Assembly: GCF_023065955.2 (NCBI RefSeq)
Contig: NW_026623100.1
Coordinates: 70,250,727-70,314,726 of the forward strand
Length of the DNA: 64,000 bases
DNA from: Ursus arctos
Taxonomy: Eukaryota; Chordata; Mammalia; Carnivora; Ursidae
Direction of reading: 5' to 3'
Part shown: positions 34,919 to 44,962 of the stretch, piece by piece
How the letters are laid out: each line of letters begins with the position of its first letter
How positions within the stretch are numbered: position 1 is the first letter of the stretch
Notes under the pieces: model-generated
The model's database searches: none
Seen by the model: only the letters and a program-made list of their open reading frames with translations
Told to the model about the DNA's origin: nothing
Position numbers and translations under genes: made by a program

Positions 34919-36506
34919 TCTAAGTACACGGAGAAAAGTACACACATGTGAAAAAGAACTTGGAAATACAATCCAGATTGATTTAAAATTAAGATTAAAC
35001 GAGAACCCGAGCCAATGCCCCTTGCTATGAAATGCCCAGGATCAATGAAACACCCCACCATTCTCTACGAAACAGCTCAACAGGCAATTAGATGAACTCA
35101 GCACATTTATTTTAAATGTGCAAAATGAATTTTCATATCCTAAGAGTAACACCAGATGTTTTACCTCTTTTTCCTAATTGATTTTCCAGCCTCCAGCATT
35201 TCGTCTTTATATTTTCCAGTTGGATCCTAATGCAGCAAGAAGAGTGTGTTCCGGCAGGATTATTAAATGCCATGCATTTTAAAACAAGCATAACTCAGGC
35301 CACCATGCGTCATCTGGGTGGTTGTCTCCCCAAAATAAAAATTAAAAAATTAAAAAAACGCAGACAGCTATAGGTACCCGGCAGATTTGAGCAGGCAGGA
35401 AACCCAGAAAAGGCCCTTTCAAAGGGCTGGCTCTCCAGGCTCTTGGCTGGTACAAAGCTGGGTCCTGGGCAGTGAGCCCAAGCCTGAGCTCTTCTCCACA
35501 GAGTCCAGCACTCCCTGGTACAGAGGGATTTGCTAGCTGTAAAACCCGCAAATCAACATTTTGTTTTTCGAGAGGAAGTTTTGTCTTTAAAACGAAGAAG
35601 AAAAAGTAGGTTCTGGGGATGGAGCTTGAGCGGAGCCAAGGGGCCAAGGAAGGGGGGAGGCAGTGGCTCAGAGGAGAAGCCAGCCTGGGTGGACCCTCTC
35701 CCACACCGCACTTGGGAGAAGCCCAGCCGATTCCCCTCTGTTGGCCAATGGGCCTGGCTGCCAAGGAGGCCCTGTTCTGGCCAGGTTTAAGTGGATGAAA
35801 GCAACCAGGTTGGCTTCACAGAGCAGAAGCCCTCGGGAGCCTGGGGAAAGACAGGGAATTGAAGCCTCAAGCTTTAAAGCAACTGACTTCAAAAGGAAAG
35901 GACTCCGTCTGGCCCGGGGGTGTAGGGGGAGATAGGGAGAAAGAGCAGCTGAATGCTAGAAAGCCAGAAAGTGCTGATTCCAAAAACAAAACCCACACAT
36001 CTTAAGTCATTGGGAGAAGGGGGCATTATTAGCCACTTTCCCTAGCAGCTGCTGAGATCTGGCAGGTTTGAGCCCCAACGCCTGGAGCAGGATTTTAATG
36101 TGGTCTCCAAGTAAAACTCTGCCCTGCCCCCTGCCCCCACTGGTTCTGAGACCCCCTGCAGCTGGCTAAGTGTCTGAAATTGGAGCTCATCCTGATTAAA
36201 TCTCAAAATGTGGCTGCCCCAACATTAAATAACAGCCACTCCAAACATCCAGGGTTCTGTCCATGATGTAGCCATTCTCTGAAGTTAGAATACAGCATTC
36301 TAGCTTCCGTAGACACACTCAGATGGAAGTTCGATAATTGAAGAATCAGGTTATGATTCCGGCTCTCCCCCACTTCTACCCCGGAGCTTCAGCCCCAAAA
36401 GTAACAACCTACAATCTTATGGGGTGCTGTGGAACCCTTTGAGGATGTAACACAGAAAGCTTGGCCCCAAACCTGTGATTAACAACAAAAAATGTTACCT
36501 AAATTT
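34919..36506. other. Intergenic; candidate conserved segment near 34960-35330
   Basis: No gene. About 34960-35330 is AT-rich, repeat-free as far as I can tell, and has many ATTA/TAAT cores (GGCAATTAGATGAA, CCTAATTGATTTTCC, GGATTATTAAATG). It lies about 2-4 kb past the RHOB 3' end. Confidence 0.42.
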
Positions 36507-36520
36507 AAAATGCACAGATG

Positions 36521-36732
36521 GGGGTGCTGGGTGGCGCGGTCATTAAGCGTCTGCCTTCAGCTCAGGGCGTGGTCCCGGCGTTCTGGGATCGAGCCCCACA
36601 TCGGGCTCCTCTGCTATGAGCCTGCTTCTTCCTCTCCCACTCCCCCTGCTTGTGTTCCCTCTCTCGCTGGCTGTCTCTATCTCTGTCAAATAAATAAATA
36701 AAATCTTTAAAAAAAATAAAAATAAAATAAAT
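36521..36732 (+). mobile_element. CAN-SINE, young subfamily
   Basis: Head GGGTGCTGGGTGGCGCGG, body as in the young copies, tail with AAATAAAATAAATA. Target duplication AAAATGCACAGATG at 36507-36520 and AAAATGCTCAGATG at 36733-36746 (one mismatch). It is the SINE nearest to the RHOB 3' end. Confidence 0.96.
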
Positions 36733-36746
36733 AAAATGCTCAGATG

Positions 36747-37094
36747 ATAACTTTTCAAGTTTCAAGGAGTAGGAAGCAAAGGCCCCACAGACTTAGACAC
36801 GGTGTTTTAAACATACAGACAGTACACATTAGGTCAAAGATTTGAGCGTTGGGGGCCTGGGTACCCCAGTCATCTTTCTCTGGGATGGGACTGGGACCGG
36901 AGTGACTGGTCTCCCATGGCCACCCAACCCCCACACATCCCACAAGGGATTTCAGCCTCATCTAACCACAAACACTATCAGGGAAATGGAGTGGTGACAA
37001 GAAAGTATCTTGCCTAGCATAAGTCTCCCCTTGCCCCAAATTCAAGAGGATAAATTTTTACACGCTATTAAATCACAGGAGCCATTTTATAAAT
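36747..37094. other. Intergenic, immediate 3' flank of RHOB
   Basis: Unique sequence between the last SINE and the RHOB poly(A) region; nothing else recognised. Confidence 0.5.
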
Positions 37095-37110
37095 GTCATC
37101 ATCATAGTCT

Positions 37111-37116
37111 TTTAAT
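37111..37116 (-). terminator. RHOB: RHOB distal poly(A) signal (ATTAAA)
   Basis: ATTAAA on the transcript strand, the common variant signal, with cleavage expected about 10-30 nt further on (near 37085-37100). Confidence 0.55.
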
Positions 37117-37141
37117 ATTTTACATAAAAAACTGTATACAC

Positions 37142-37148
37142 AGCTTAT
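37142..37148 (-). promoter_or_regulatory. RHOB: miR-21 seed match in RHOB 3'UTR
   Basis: AUAAGCU on the transcript strand pairs with miR-21 positions 2-8 (7mer-m8; the next base is G, not A). RHOB is an established miR-21 target in mammals. The site lies beyond the proximal AATAAA. Confidence 0.6.
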
Positions 37149-37196
37149 AGAACTTTTATGTAAACATCATAAGCTCACCACTTTGTCATTTGTCAG

Positions 37197-37202
37197 TTTA
37201 TT
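37197..37202 (-). terminator. RHOB: RHOB proximal poly(A) signal (AATAAA)
   Basis: Canonical AATAAA on the transcript strand. If used, cleavage would fall near 37167-37187, before the miR-21 site. Confidence 0.45.
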
Positions 37203-37643
37203 TAAAAAATAAAAAAACAAGACAACAATTTAGTAGAAGTACCACTGGGTGGGGAAGGGAGGGTGAGAAAGGAGAGACTAGGGGCAGGTTCATTCTCTGT
37301 ACAGAGATGCAGAGAAAATTTCACATAGCTTTCGAGACTGCCTTGTGAAGAAAAAAAAAAAAAAAAAGGAGGGGGGAGTTAAATAGGTCCCAATACTTGT
37401 TACTGCCCTTTATCAAAATACTGCGCATACCTGCACAAATAAAACCGCAAAACAGTGTTGCCACTTTTTCAAGAAAACAAAACAAAAATTAGTGGTTTCT
37501 TTTTCTTCTTGTTTTTTAAAAGTCATCATCATCTTTTTAAAAAAAACATCAGAAGTAGATGAGGTTACAGCGTACAAGGGTGGTCAGAATGCTACTGTCT
37601 TATGCAAATGACAAGTGCATTAAGTGTCAAACAATAAAACAAT

Positions 37644-37651
37644 TGTGCAAA
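37644..37651 (-). promoter_or_regulatory. RHOB: miR-19 8-mer site in RHOB 3'UTR
   Basis: UUUGCACA on the transcript strand is a full 8-mer match to the miR-19a/b seed. HuR-dependent miR-19 control of RHOB has been reported in mammals, and an AU-rich block lies about 50 nt upstream in the message. Confidence 0.6.
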
Positions 37652-37695
37652 GAAGTCTTTCCAAAAAAAAAAAAAACCCAACAAGTTTTAGCTTT

Positions 37696-37704
37696 TAAAT
37701 AAAT
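37696..37704 (-). promoter_or_regulatory. RHOB: AU-rich element in RHOB 3'UTR
   Basis: Overlapping AUUUAUUUA on the transcript strand inside an A/U-rich run. Such elements bind HuR and TTP and speed mRNA decay, matching the immediate-early behaviour of RHOB. Confidence 0.5.
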
Positions 37705-38585
37705 CAAATAACATCAGTTTCTTGGACTGAACAATTTCCACTTGTATGACAGGCACAAAGTTCGCTTATGGCAAAAAAAACGACCCAAAGCACTCTCTCC
37801 CTCCTCCTGCCCAGGGCTGGTGAGGGGTTCGCCTGGGGCTGGCCCGCAGGAGGCGAGAGAGTCTGGAAGCTGTGTCCTCTCAGGCCCACGGCAGTTGCAA
37901 ATGTCTTCCCCAGGGGTTGGAAAGATGGCCAAGTCCTGTTCATGCTTGGATGGGCGCCCGACCCAGGGTGGGCCGGAGCTCTTCTGGCGCCCTGTCACTC
38001 CACCCACCACCACCATTAAATAACACCATCCTACCTTCGAAAATAAAATTATATCTATATTTATATAACACCCCATCCTCCCCAGCCCTCCCCTCCCGCA
38101 GTTCCCGCGGTCTATGTTACAGACAAGGGACAGCAGGCGCTCGCTGGGTTCTGGGCGAACATCTGATGGGGCGCGGCAGCATCCCGGCGCCAAGCTCTTC
38201 TCCGGGGACCAGAGGCGGGGGTGGGTGAAAGTGGGGGGGGGGATCGAACAAACACGCAGCCACACACTCTGAAGGGGCTTGGCTCTTCAGAAAAGAGTGC
38301 TCGGGGGACCCTTGGCACTCAGCAGGCGCCCGGGCCTGTGCAACACAGCCGGACGCACACAGACACTGGAAAGGGGGCGCCCGGTGCCTCCCACGCCGAT
38401 TCTCGGCGCCAGAGCCAGAGCAGCCCGGGTCACAGCTGCCGGGCCGAAAGGCAGACGTCAGGCAGTCCGGTGGGGTCCTTGGGGGGGGGCGCGGGTCTCC
38501 CCTTCTTCGGGCTCGAGGTTGGGGGGAGGGGTCGGGCCCGAGAGGGGAGCCGCGCCGGCAGGGGCAGGCAGGGCGGGCGCGGCCC

Positions 38586-39176
38586 TCATAGCACCTTGCA
38601 GCAGTTGATGCAGCCGTTCTGGGAGCCGTAGCGCTTCTGCAGCGCGGCGCGCGTGGCCGTCTCGAAGACCTCGCGCACGCCCTCCTTGGTCTTGGCCGAG
38701 CACTCGAGGTAGTCGTAGGCTTGGATGCGCACGGCCATGGCGCGGCCGTCATCCGTGCGCACGGGTTCCTGCTTCATGCGGGCCAGCTCCGTGCGGACGT
38801 GCTCGTCGCTGCGCAGGTCTTTCTTGTTGGCCACCAGGATGATGGGCACGTTGGGGCAGAAGTGCTTCACCTCGGGCACCCACTTCTCCGGGATGTTCTC
38901 CAGCGAATCGGGGCTGTCCACTGAGAAGCACATGAGGATCACGTCGGTGTCCGGGTAGGAGAGCGGCCTTAGGCGGTCGTAGTCCTCCTGACCCGCCGTG
39001 TCCCACAGCGCCAGCTCCACCTGCTTGCCGTCCACCTCGATGTCGGCCACATAGTTCTCGAAGACGGTGGGCACGTACACCTCGGGGAACTCGTCCTTAC
39101 TGAACACGATCAGCAGGCACGTCTTGCCGCACGCGCCGTCGCCCACCACCACCAGCTTCTTGCGGATGGCCGCCAT
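38586..39176 (-). CDS. RHOB: Rho-related GTP-binding protein RhoB
   Basis: A complete 196-codon intronless gene for the small GTPase RhoB, which switches between GDP and GTP forms and controls actin, endosome traffic (EGFR, Src) and stress-induced cell death. Visible motifs: P-loop GDGACGKT (12-19), switch [10 protein letters not shown] (34-42, with T37), DTAGQE (59-64, catalytic Q63), NKKD (117-120), the Rho insert (about 123-137) and SAK (160-162). The end, CINCCKVL, has C193 for farnesyl or geranylgeranyl and C189/C192 for palmitate. The RhoB-specific C-terminus separates it from RhoA and RhoC. As far as I recall it equals human RhoB throughout. The start is the first in-frame ATG; an in-frame TGA lies 78 nt upstream. 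No break or odd codon was seen. The single exon is normal for RHOB, and the long 5'UTR, 3'UTR and promoter argue against a processed copy. Confidence 0.99.
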
Positions 39177-39545
39177 GAGCGGGCCGGGCCCGGGCAGCAG
39201 GAGGGGGCCCGCGAACGCCTCGCTGCCGTCCCGCTCGCCGCTCACTGCTCACCTCGGGCTGCGCGCTGGGAGCGAGGGTCGCTAGCTGCACCCGGGACCC
39301 GCGGCGGCGCGTTCTCTCGGTGCGCTCCGGCTGCCGCGGCGGGGGCGCGGGGGCATAGGGCGCGCCGTGCGTCTCCGCGCTGCTCCCGAGCGGTGGCCGC
39401 TCTTCTCGCCCCGGGCTCGGGGTCCGCGCCTTTGTGCGCAAACGGTGACGGGAACGGCGGAACCGGCCTAGTCCCCTCCCCAGTTTCTGTAGGTCTCGCC
39501 CTGGGTACAGGAGAGCGCTCGAGTGCGGCCAGACTGCGGTGGCAG
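39177..39545 (-). other. RHOB: RHOB 5' untranslated region
   Basis: About 370 nt of very GC-rich leader between the predicted start site and the ATG, close to the leader length known for mammalian RHOB. The 5' boundary is inferred from the TATA-like box, not observed. Confidence 0.6.
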
Positions 39546-39720
39546 ATGCGGGCTGCGGCCCTAGCGCCTGCTATTTAAAGAGTTCGGCCACTTTCTTAAT
39601 ATAGCCGCCCAATGGGAAGCGAGCCGACTGAGCTCATCGCTGCGGAGCTTGGCTCTGATTGGCCACCCGCTGCAGCCCAGGGGCGGGGCCGGCCGAGCTT
39701 GATTGACGGCCCAGGCCGCG
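39546..39720 (-). promoter_or_regulatory. RHOB: RHOB core promoter
   Basis: On the minus strand, from the start site outward: TTTAAATA (39572-39579) as TATA-like box; an inverted CCAAT (plus-strand CCAAT at 39609-39613); a forward CCAAT (plus-strand ATTGG at 39658-39662); a GC box GGGGCGGGGCC (39680-39690); and GATTGA at 39701-39706. CCAAT/NF-Y control of RHOB after genotoxic stress and HDAC inhibition is established in human and rodents, and this layout agrees. Confidence 0.75.
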
Positions 39721-41463
39721 GGGCTGGGAGAGGCGGCGACTGGGGAGTCTGCGCCTCCGCTGGCGCTGCGGGGTTCTGGCCGCACCAGTGCTCCCCCCGC
39801 TTTGCCGCGTCTTTTGCGCGCGGGGCCAAGGCCCCGAGCTGGCGGCCTGGATCCTGCCGGGCCTGGGCGAGCGGTTCCGGGAGAAGGCAGCACTTTGTGG
39901 GGCGTTGGCGACTCCCTCCCACTCAAAAATGTCCCGCTTCCGTGCAAACTCCCAGCGGTGGCCGGACCTCTGGGGGAGGGAGCGGCTCCTTTAAGCGGTT
40001 TTGTTTTTAAATAAACACATGCACACACGCATACACACACACACACAGAGACACACGTTTTTTTCCAAGGAAGCTTTTGTTATTTCCTTCCAGAAGAGGC
40101 CCCTTCCCTCATCTAGGCCGCCACTCCCAACTCCCCCACCCGGGGACTCTTCCTGGGACAGCACTAGGTTTGGAGCCTTGAGGCCAAGAGCTGACTGTGA
40201 GCTGCGTGGTCCTGGGCCTAGCGTGCAGCTCTTCCAAGTCCTATCGCCTCCCGTCTTCCTCCACACACACCCCTCCATACACCCCCCACCCCCATCTCTA
40301 GATAAAGATTTGGGGAAGGAGGGACCGTGAAAAAGGAAGGCTGCGGCTGGTTGCAGGACTTTATGTCCACTTGGAGGAAGTTACAAGGCAGAAAAACGCA
40401 GCTTCAGCCCTGGTTTGCATGATTAATTCGGATCCTGGTAGTCAGGCTGCGAATTGTCTGATGTAAATAGTACAATAAAATCCTCCCACCCCACTAGGCA
40501 AGAAGAGGATGAGGTCTGAGGCAGGGGACAGAGAAGGGAGGACTGGGAGCTTGCAGGTGAGGACATAGCAAATTAGTGTCTGGTGGGGAGCTAGATCTTC
40601 GACACACCAGAACGTGGTTCATCTGTCTCAGAGTGGGATCTAGAAGGACCTCAGGCAAAGGATTTCACCAGACAGGAGAGGGACAGAGGGGGGCCTGGCT
40701 CCAAAAAGGAAGAGTGAAAAAAGCGAGAGGTGGGAAAGAATAAGACAAAAGCTAAAAACAGGGCCTAGCTTAGTGTGACTGCACTTGATGGAGAGAGAAA
40801 AATGAAACTCAGGTCGAGGCCAATCATGGAAGGTTAAAGTACCAACTAAGCTGATTGGGCCATATCCATCATAGAGGCAGTGGGATGCTTATTGGTTTTT
40901 TAGCAAAGGAGAGACTCCCACATTATGATGTGGCTATGGCCTCATATTTCTGCCTCCCTCTCTAAGACTGGAAGCTGGTGGAGAGCCAGGATTCTGTCTT
41001 ACCTCAACATCTTGAAGACGTAGCACAATGCCCAACCCTATGAAAGAATCAGTAAATGACTGGGGAATTCACCTACAAGCTCAGGAACTCAGAACTTTCT
41101 GGGGTCTCCTACCTCAGATTCCAGGCTCTGCCTTAACAGCCATCCAGCCAAGCCCATGCAGGCATCTGTAACTAAGCTGACGTGTTTTCACATGTGATTC
41201 GTATGTTGAGGTCTGGGTCTCTACAGGAACACCACAGATACGCCAAGTCAAATAAGACAGTAGTGCCCTAATCCCTAGAGCCTGTGCTATAGGAAACGTA
41301 TGGAAACATCCAAACGGGCTTCCCTCATACTCATACAGGAATAATCTTCACTGCTTTTGGTTTTCAGATCTAAGGAACCAAATTGTCAACAAGTAAATAA
41401 TTTTTCCACAGTGGGATCCCACGGGAGAAAACACGGGGTTTTTTTAATCATTGGTTTAGAAAC

Positions 41464-41529
41464 TTTTCTTTTTTCCTTTTCTTCTTCTTCTTCTTTCTTT
41501 CTTTCTTTTTTCTTTTTTTTTTTTTTTTT
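41464..41529 (+). repeat. Polypyrimidine tract
   Basis: 66 bp of nearly pure T/C with TTC and TTTC units ending in T18. Mirror-like pyrimidine tracts can form triplex (H-) DNA. Confidence 0.85.
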
Positions 41530-42336
41530 GGTTAGCCTATTAGAAAAATCTTATCTAAATTTTTCTTGTTTTAGTTGAAATCTTTTATAGCTGTATTGTT
41601 AAAACACGGCTTTCCTTTATCTTAATATAGCTCAGGAATCTTGGCTGTGCCCTTAAACTTCAAATATTAAGAAAATATCAAACAAAACTTTGTACCATGT
41701 ATTTTTTGAAAAACTGAAATACAAAGAATCAGGAAGAGGGATTCAATTCACTCATTTCCTGACCCTCAGACATAATATATGAGTGTTCCAAGCCTGAACT
41801 TGAATATCGCAATGATTTCTAAAAATACTCGGTTGGTAAATATGCCAAAGTAAACAAATAGAAAAATCCGTGTTCTGCAGCAAGTTCTTTTCATGGTGTT
41901 CATTTTTATGTCCAGGACACGTTGACAAACTCTGTGGAAACGGACTACTTCGAAGACTGCACCACTCACAGGATAAACTTTTCCAAACTAGGTGATGTGC
42001 CAGACAGGCTCCTCCCTGTGTCCCCTCTCCCTGCACAGGACACTCCCACTGAAGGGCAAGGGCAGGGATTGGTCCATGAAAAGAAATCACGCTAAAAATT
42101 AGCTTTATTAACATATAGATTCACCGTATGACAGACACCTACACCAGTGAGAGAAGGAGATGATCCCTCAGCCAAAAGGAAGTTGTTAATCTAGCTCCAG
42201 TCTTCAGTTTAATTTATTTGGGGTGTTTTTTGTTTTGTTTTGTTTTGTCTTGTCTAGTGTTTCCTACAGATCCTGTAAATCCCCCCCCCAACTGCTCTCA
42301 GACAAGACCAGAGACTGGAATGTTCATTAGATTTTA

Positions 42337-42350
42337 GTGCCACCTTGTGG
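42337..42350 (-). promoter_or_regulatory. Candidate CTCF motif
   Basis: Minus-strand CCACAAGGTGGCAC agrees with the CTCF core at all strongly constrained positions (CCA, AGGTGGCA). It lies about 2.8 kb upstream of the RHOB start site, in unique sequence. Occupancy is unknown. Confidence 0.5.
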
Positions 42351-42647
42351 CAATCTTAATAGGGTTTTTCTTTCCTTTTTAAAAAAGAAATATATATATA
42401 TATACACACACACATAGTATATGTGTATATATGATTACAAAAAATCTAGTTAAAAAGCATGCATTTTATGACTATTTTTATTTTAAGATTTTTTTCACGG
42501 GATGTCAAACCCTGGAGCTTTACAAGTAGACTTAGAAATTCTTCACATACATATTTATATATATTTTTTCACATAGATATTTATACACACATACAACTAT
42601 TTTCATATACACTTAAGAAATTAATTCCTTCCTAAATAGTAACTTCT

Positions 42648-42775
42648 TTTTTTTCTTTTCAAGTAGGCTTCACAGTGCAGAGCCCAAACCCGGGCTTGAA
42701 CTCATGACCCTGAGATCAAGACCTAAGCTGAGATCAGGAGTCCAAAGCTTAAGGAACGAGCCACCCAGGTGCCCC
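42648..42775 (-). mobile_element. CAN-SINE, old short copy
   Basis: Antisense copy: T-rich end, AGAGCCCAAACCCGGGCTTG, AACTCATGACCCTGAGATCA, GAGCCACCCAGGTGCCCC. Target duplication with two mismatches: TAAATAGTAACTTCT (42633-42647) and TAAATAACAACTTCT (42776-42790). Confidence 0.9.
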
Positions 42776-42790
42776 TAAATAACAACTTCT

Positions 42791-43624
42791 AAATGAGATT
42801 TGAAGAAAGAGATAAAAAGCTATGCAATCTCACTAATTTACATAACAATGGACTTCTTTTGCCCTAAATATAATACACAGAAATGTAAAACAACTTTAAC
42901 TACAAAAATCATCTTCTTTTTACCCCAGTTCAGAAAGCAATTATTGGATATTCTGGTATAATTAGAAGTAATAATGATTTATTTACCAATAAGCATTTAC
43001 GGGGAATCAGCAATGCTACAGACATTCCTGACAGCATCTGATTTTTAAATTTTTTTCCACTTTAAGGAGTAGCTTGAAGTCTCTAGGACTATTGTCAATC
43101 TTCCATCTCAGTGCAATGAGTTTTGAAAAGGGAAAGGCTCTTCTAAAACCATTCATGCAATTGCAATGTGGGAAAACCCAGGTGGTCCCATTTGGTCCAT
43201 TTGGGCCCATTCGGCCATGAGTTACGTAGCTGAGCCATCCAGCTACTTTCCGAGGTCTTCAGCTATGAGCACCAGCAGGTAAAACATCCCTCTCCCGTCC
43301 TGGGCATGTGGTCCAATGGGACCCAGGCCAAAGACAGGGAGGGCTGGGCTCACTGGAGAACCACCACAGCTAAACCGTTAAACTTCAGAATGCCGGCGTT
43401 GAACTCAGACCAGACAGGCACACCTGTCTGTCCAGCCCAAGGCCAGGTCAAGGGGAGTAGGCAGTGGGCAGTGGGCAGCTCCTAATCGCTCTGAAACTGT
43501 GCGGTGTCCCGTTCCAGCAGCCGTGTGACTGTTGAGCCCTTGAAATGCTGCTCACGCCGCTGAAGAGCTAAGTTTTTAATGTTATCTGATTTTAATTAAT
43601 TGAAATTGAAATAGAAAAACTGAT
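42791..43624. other. Intergenic; 5' piece of an unnamed old repeat
   Basis: Mostly unique. About 43515-43620 (GACTGTTGAGCCCTTGAAAT, TAATTAATTGAAATTGAAAT) matches text of a common ancient mammalian element whose other part seems to lie at 44330-45010. No gene. Confidence 0.42.
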
Positions 43625-43811
43625 ATTCAGGGTGGAGGAAATGGGGAGATGTTGATCAAAGAGTACAAACTTCCAGTTACAGGATGAGCAAGTTCTAGGG
43701 ATCTTCTGTGCGGCATGGTGACAGTCATTAATAATACTGTATTAATACTTGAAAGTTGCTCAGAGAGTAGAGCATAAATGTTCTCGCCACAAAAAAGGGA
43801 TGGTAATTATG

Positions 43812-43819
43812 TGACGTCA
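43812..43819. promoter_or_regulatory. Perfect CRE palindrome in L1 sequence
   Basis: TGACGTCA is the full CREB/ATF site. It sits in the old L1 3'UTR, where related copies read TGAGGTGA-like, so it probably arose by mutation there. It is about 4.3 kb upstream of RHOB. Activity is unknown. Confidence 0.4.
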
Positions 43820-43922
43820 TCAAGGGCTCAGCTAACGCTGTGGCTGTGGGGGTAGTCATTTTGCAATATGTAAGTGTATCATATCAACGCTTTAAACTTG
43901 TCCACCTAGAACTTATGCCACG

Positions 43923-44124
43923 GGGGCGCCTGGGTGGTGCAGTCATTAAGCCGCTGCCTTCGGCTCAGGGCGTGATCCCAGCGTTCTGGGATCGAGCCCC
44001 ACATCAGGCTCCTCGGCTATGAGCCTGCTTCTTCCTCTCCCACTCCCCCTGCTTGTGTTCCCTCTCTTGCTGACTGTCTCTATCTCTGTCAAATAAATAA
44101 ATAAAATCTTAAAAAAAAGAAAAA
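43923..44124 (+). mobile_element. CAN-SINE, young subfamily, inside L1
   Basis: Head GGGGCGCCTGGGTGGTGCAG and young-type body. Target duplication AGAACTTATGCCACG (43908-43922) and AGAACTTACGCCACG (44125-44139), one mismatch, in L1 sequence. Confidence 0.97.
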
Positions 44125-44576
44125 AGAACTTACGCCACGTTTTATGTCAATTATATCTCAATAATGACGGAAAAAGAAAGAATTGAATGAATATTGATAT
44201 GGACCACAAAAAAAATTTTTTTAAAAACCTGATATTTAATTGGGTTAGTGGGAAATTTTTACGTATGTTTGAAACAACTTAGGTATGTGAATCTACTTTT
44301 TCCTGCTGGAAATTTTATGGAGTCTAAATACAGATTGAGTATTTTCAATGAAAATTTAGCACCTGAATTAAGATGTAAACATGTAAAAAACATGTAATGT
44401 AGTCCATTAATAATTTTTATGTTAATTACATTTTGAAATGATAATATTTTAGATATAGTGAATATATTTTTAAATATATTAGATTAATATATTGGATATA
44501 CTTGGATATATAATTCAAATTAATTTACCTCTTTATGGTTTTTAATGTGACAACTAGAAAATTTTAAATCACACAG

Positions 44577-44756
44577 ATGGGGGCACCTGGGTGGCTCAGC
44601 TCAGAGCTGGTCTGTCTTCAGCTCAGGTCATGATCTTGGGGTCCTGGGATGGAGCCCTGCTCAGCAGGGAGTCTGCTTCTCCCTCTCACTCTCCTTCTGT
44701 GCTCTCTCTCTCTCTCTTTCTTTCTCTCTCAGATAAATAAATAAAATCTTTTTAAA
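44577..44756 (+). mobile_element. CAN-SINE, first of three in a row
   Basis: Head GGGGGCACCTGGGTGGCTCA with a diverged B-box region (GCTCAGAGCTGGTCTGTCTT), (CT)n body and AATAAATAAAATCTTTTT tail. Target word AAATCACACA at 44567-44576 and 44757-44766. Confidence 0.93.
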
Positions 44757-44766
44757 AAATCACACA

Positions 44767-44962
44767 TGTGGGGTACCTAGGTGGCTCCGTGGGTTAAGTG
44801 TCTGCCTTTGGCTCGGGTCATGATCCCAGGGTCCTGGGATCGAGTCCCTCATCAGGCTCCCTGCTCAGCTGGGAGTCTGCTTCTCCCTCTCCCTCTGCCT
44901 GCTGCTCCCCATGTTGTACTCTGTGTCTCTCTGTCAGATAAATAAGTCTTAAAAAAAAAAAA
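44767..44962 (+). mobile_element. CAN-SINE, second of three
   Basis: Head GGGGTACCTAGGTGGCTCCG, ATGATCCCAGGGTCCTGGGA box, AGATAAATAAGTC tail. It follows the 3' target copy of the previous SINE, and AAATCACACA recurs at 44963-44972 after its own tail. Confidence 0.93.

Larger units (their letters stand above)
37095..38585 (-). other. RHOB: RHOB 3' untranslated region
   Basis: The roughly 1.5-kb stretch after the stop codon shows no frame and becomes AU-rich towards its end, which fits the ~2.4-kb RHOB mRNA known in mammals. On the transcript strand: AUUUA pentamers overlap at 37696-37704, an 8-mer match to the miR-19 seed (UUUGCACA) lies at 37644-37651, a U18 tract at 37350-37367, and a miR-21 seed match (AUAAGCU) at 37142-37148. 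Poly(A) signals are AATAAA at 37197-37202 and ATTAAA at 37111-37116. RHOB is an immediate-early gene with a short-lived mRNA reported to be bound by HuR and targeted by miR-19 and miR-21. The exact end is estimated. Confidence 0.75.
38380..39900. other. CpG island over RHOB
   Basis: Dense G+C with many unmethylated-type CpGs across the coding region, 5'UTR and promoter, falling off on both sides. By eye it starts in the distal 5' part of the 3'UTR and ends about 350 bp upstream of the TATA box. Confidence 0.85.
39721..42647. other. RHOB upstream region
   Basis: GC-rich to about 39990, then a CA-rich tract (40013-40060), unique sequence, an L2-like tail at about 40945-41070 (GGAGAGCCAGGATTCTGTCT, GTAAATGACTGGGG), a pyrimidine tract at 41464-41529, and AT-rich sequence with (TA)n(CA)n at 42389-42414. 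No second gene. A CTCF-like motif lies at 42337-42350. Confidence 0.5.
43625..44215 (+). mobile_element. L1MA-like 3' end, split by a SINE
   Basis: The 3'UTR of an old L1: GGGGAGATGTTGATCAAAGA, TACAAACTTCCAGTTACAGG, GCATGGTGACAGTCATTAAT, AATGTTCTCGCCACAAAAAA. After the SINE it resumes (TTTTATGTCAATTATATCTC, AATAATGACGGAAAAAGAAA). Pieces: about 43625-43907 and 44125-44215. Confidence 0.8.

Noticed and set aside
38117..38752. A 211-codon minus-strand frame overlapping RHOB
   Set aside because: It is an alternative frame through GC-rich RHOB sequence and 3'UTR, rich in Arg/Pro/Ala from composition, with no domain.
38586..39176. RHOB as a processed pseudogene (because intronless)
   Set aside because: The normal RHOB gene is intronless; here the frame is intact, a CpG-island promoter is present, and there is no A-tail or target duplication.
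39174..39245. A 23-residue N-terminal extension of RhoB
   Set aside because: The upstream start is GTG (39243-39245), not ATG, with an in-frame TGA two codons before it. RhoB is 196 residues in mammals, matching the ATG at 39176.
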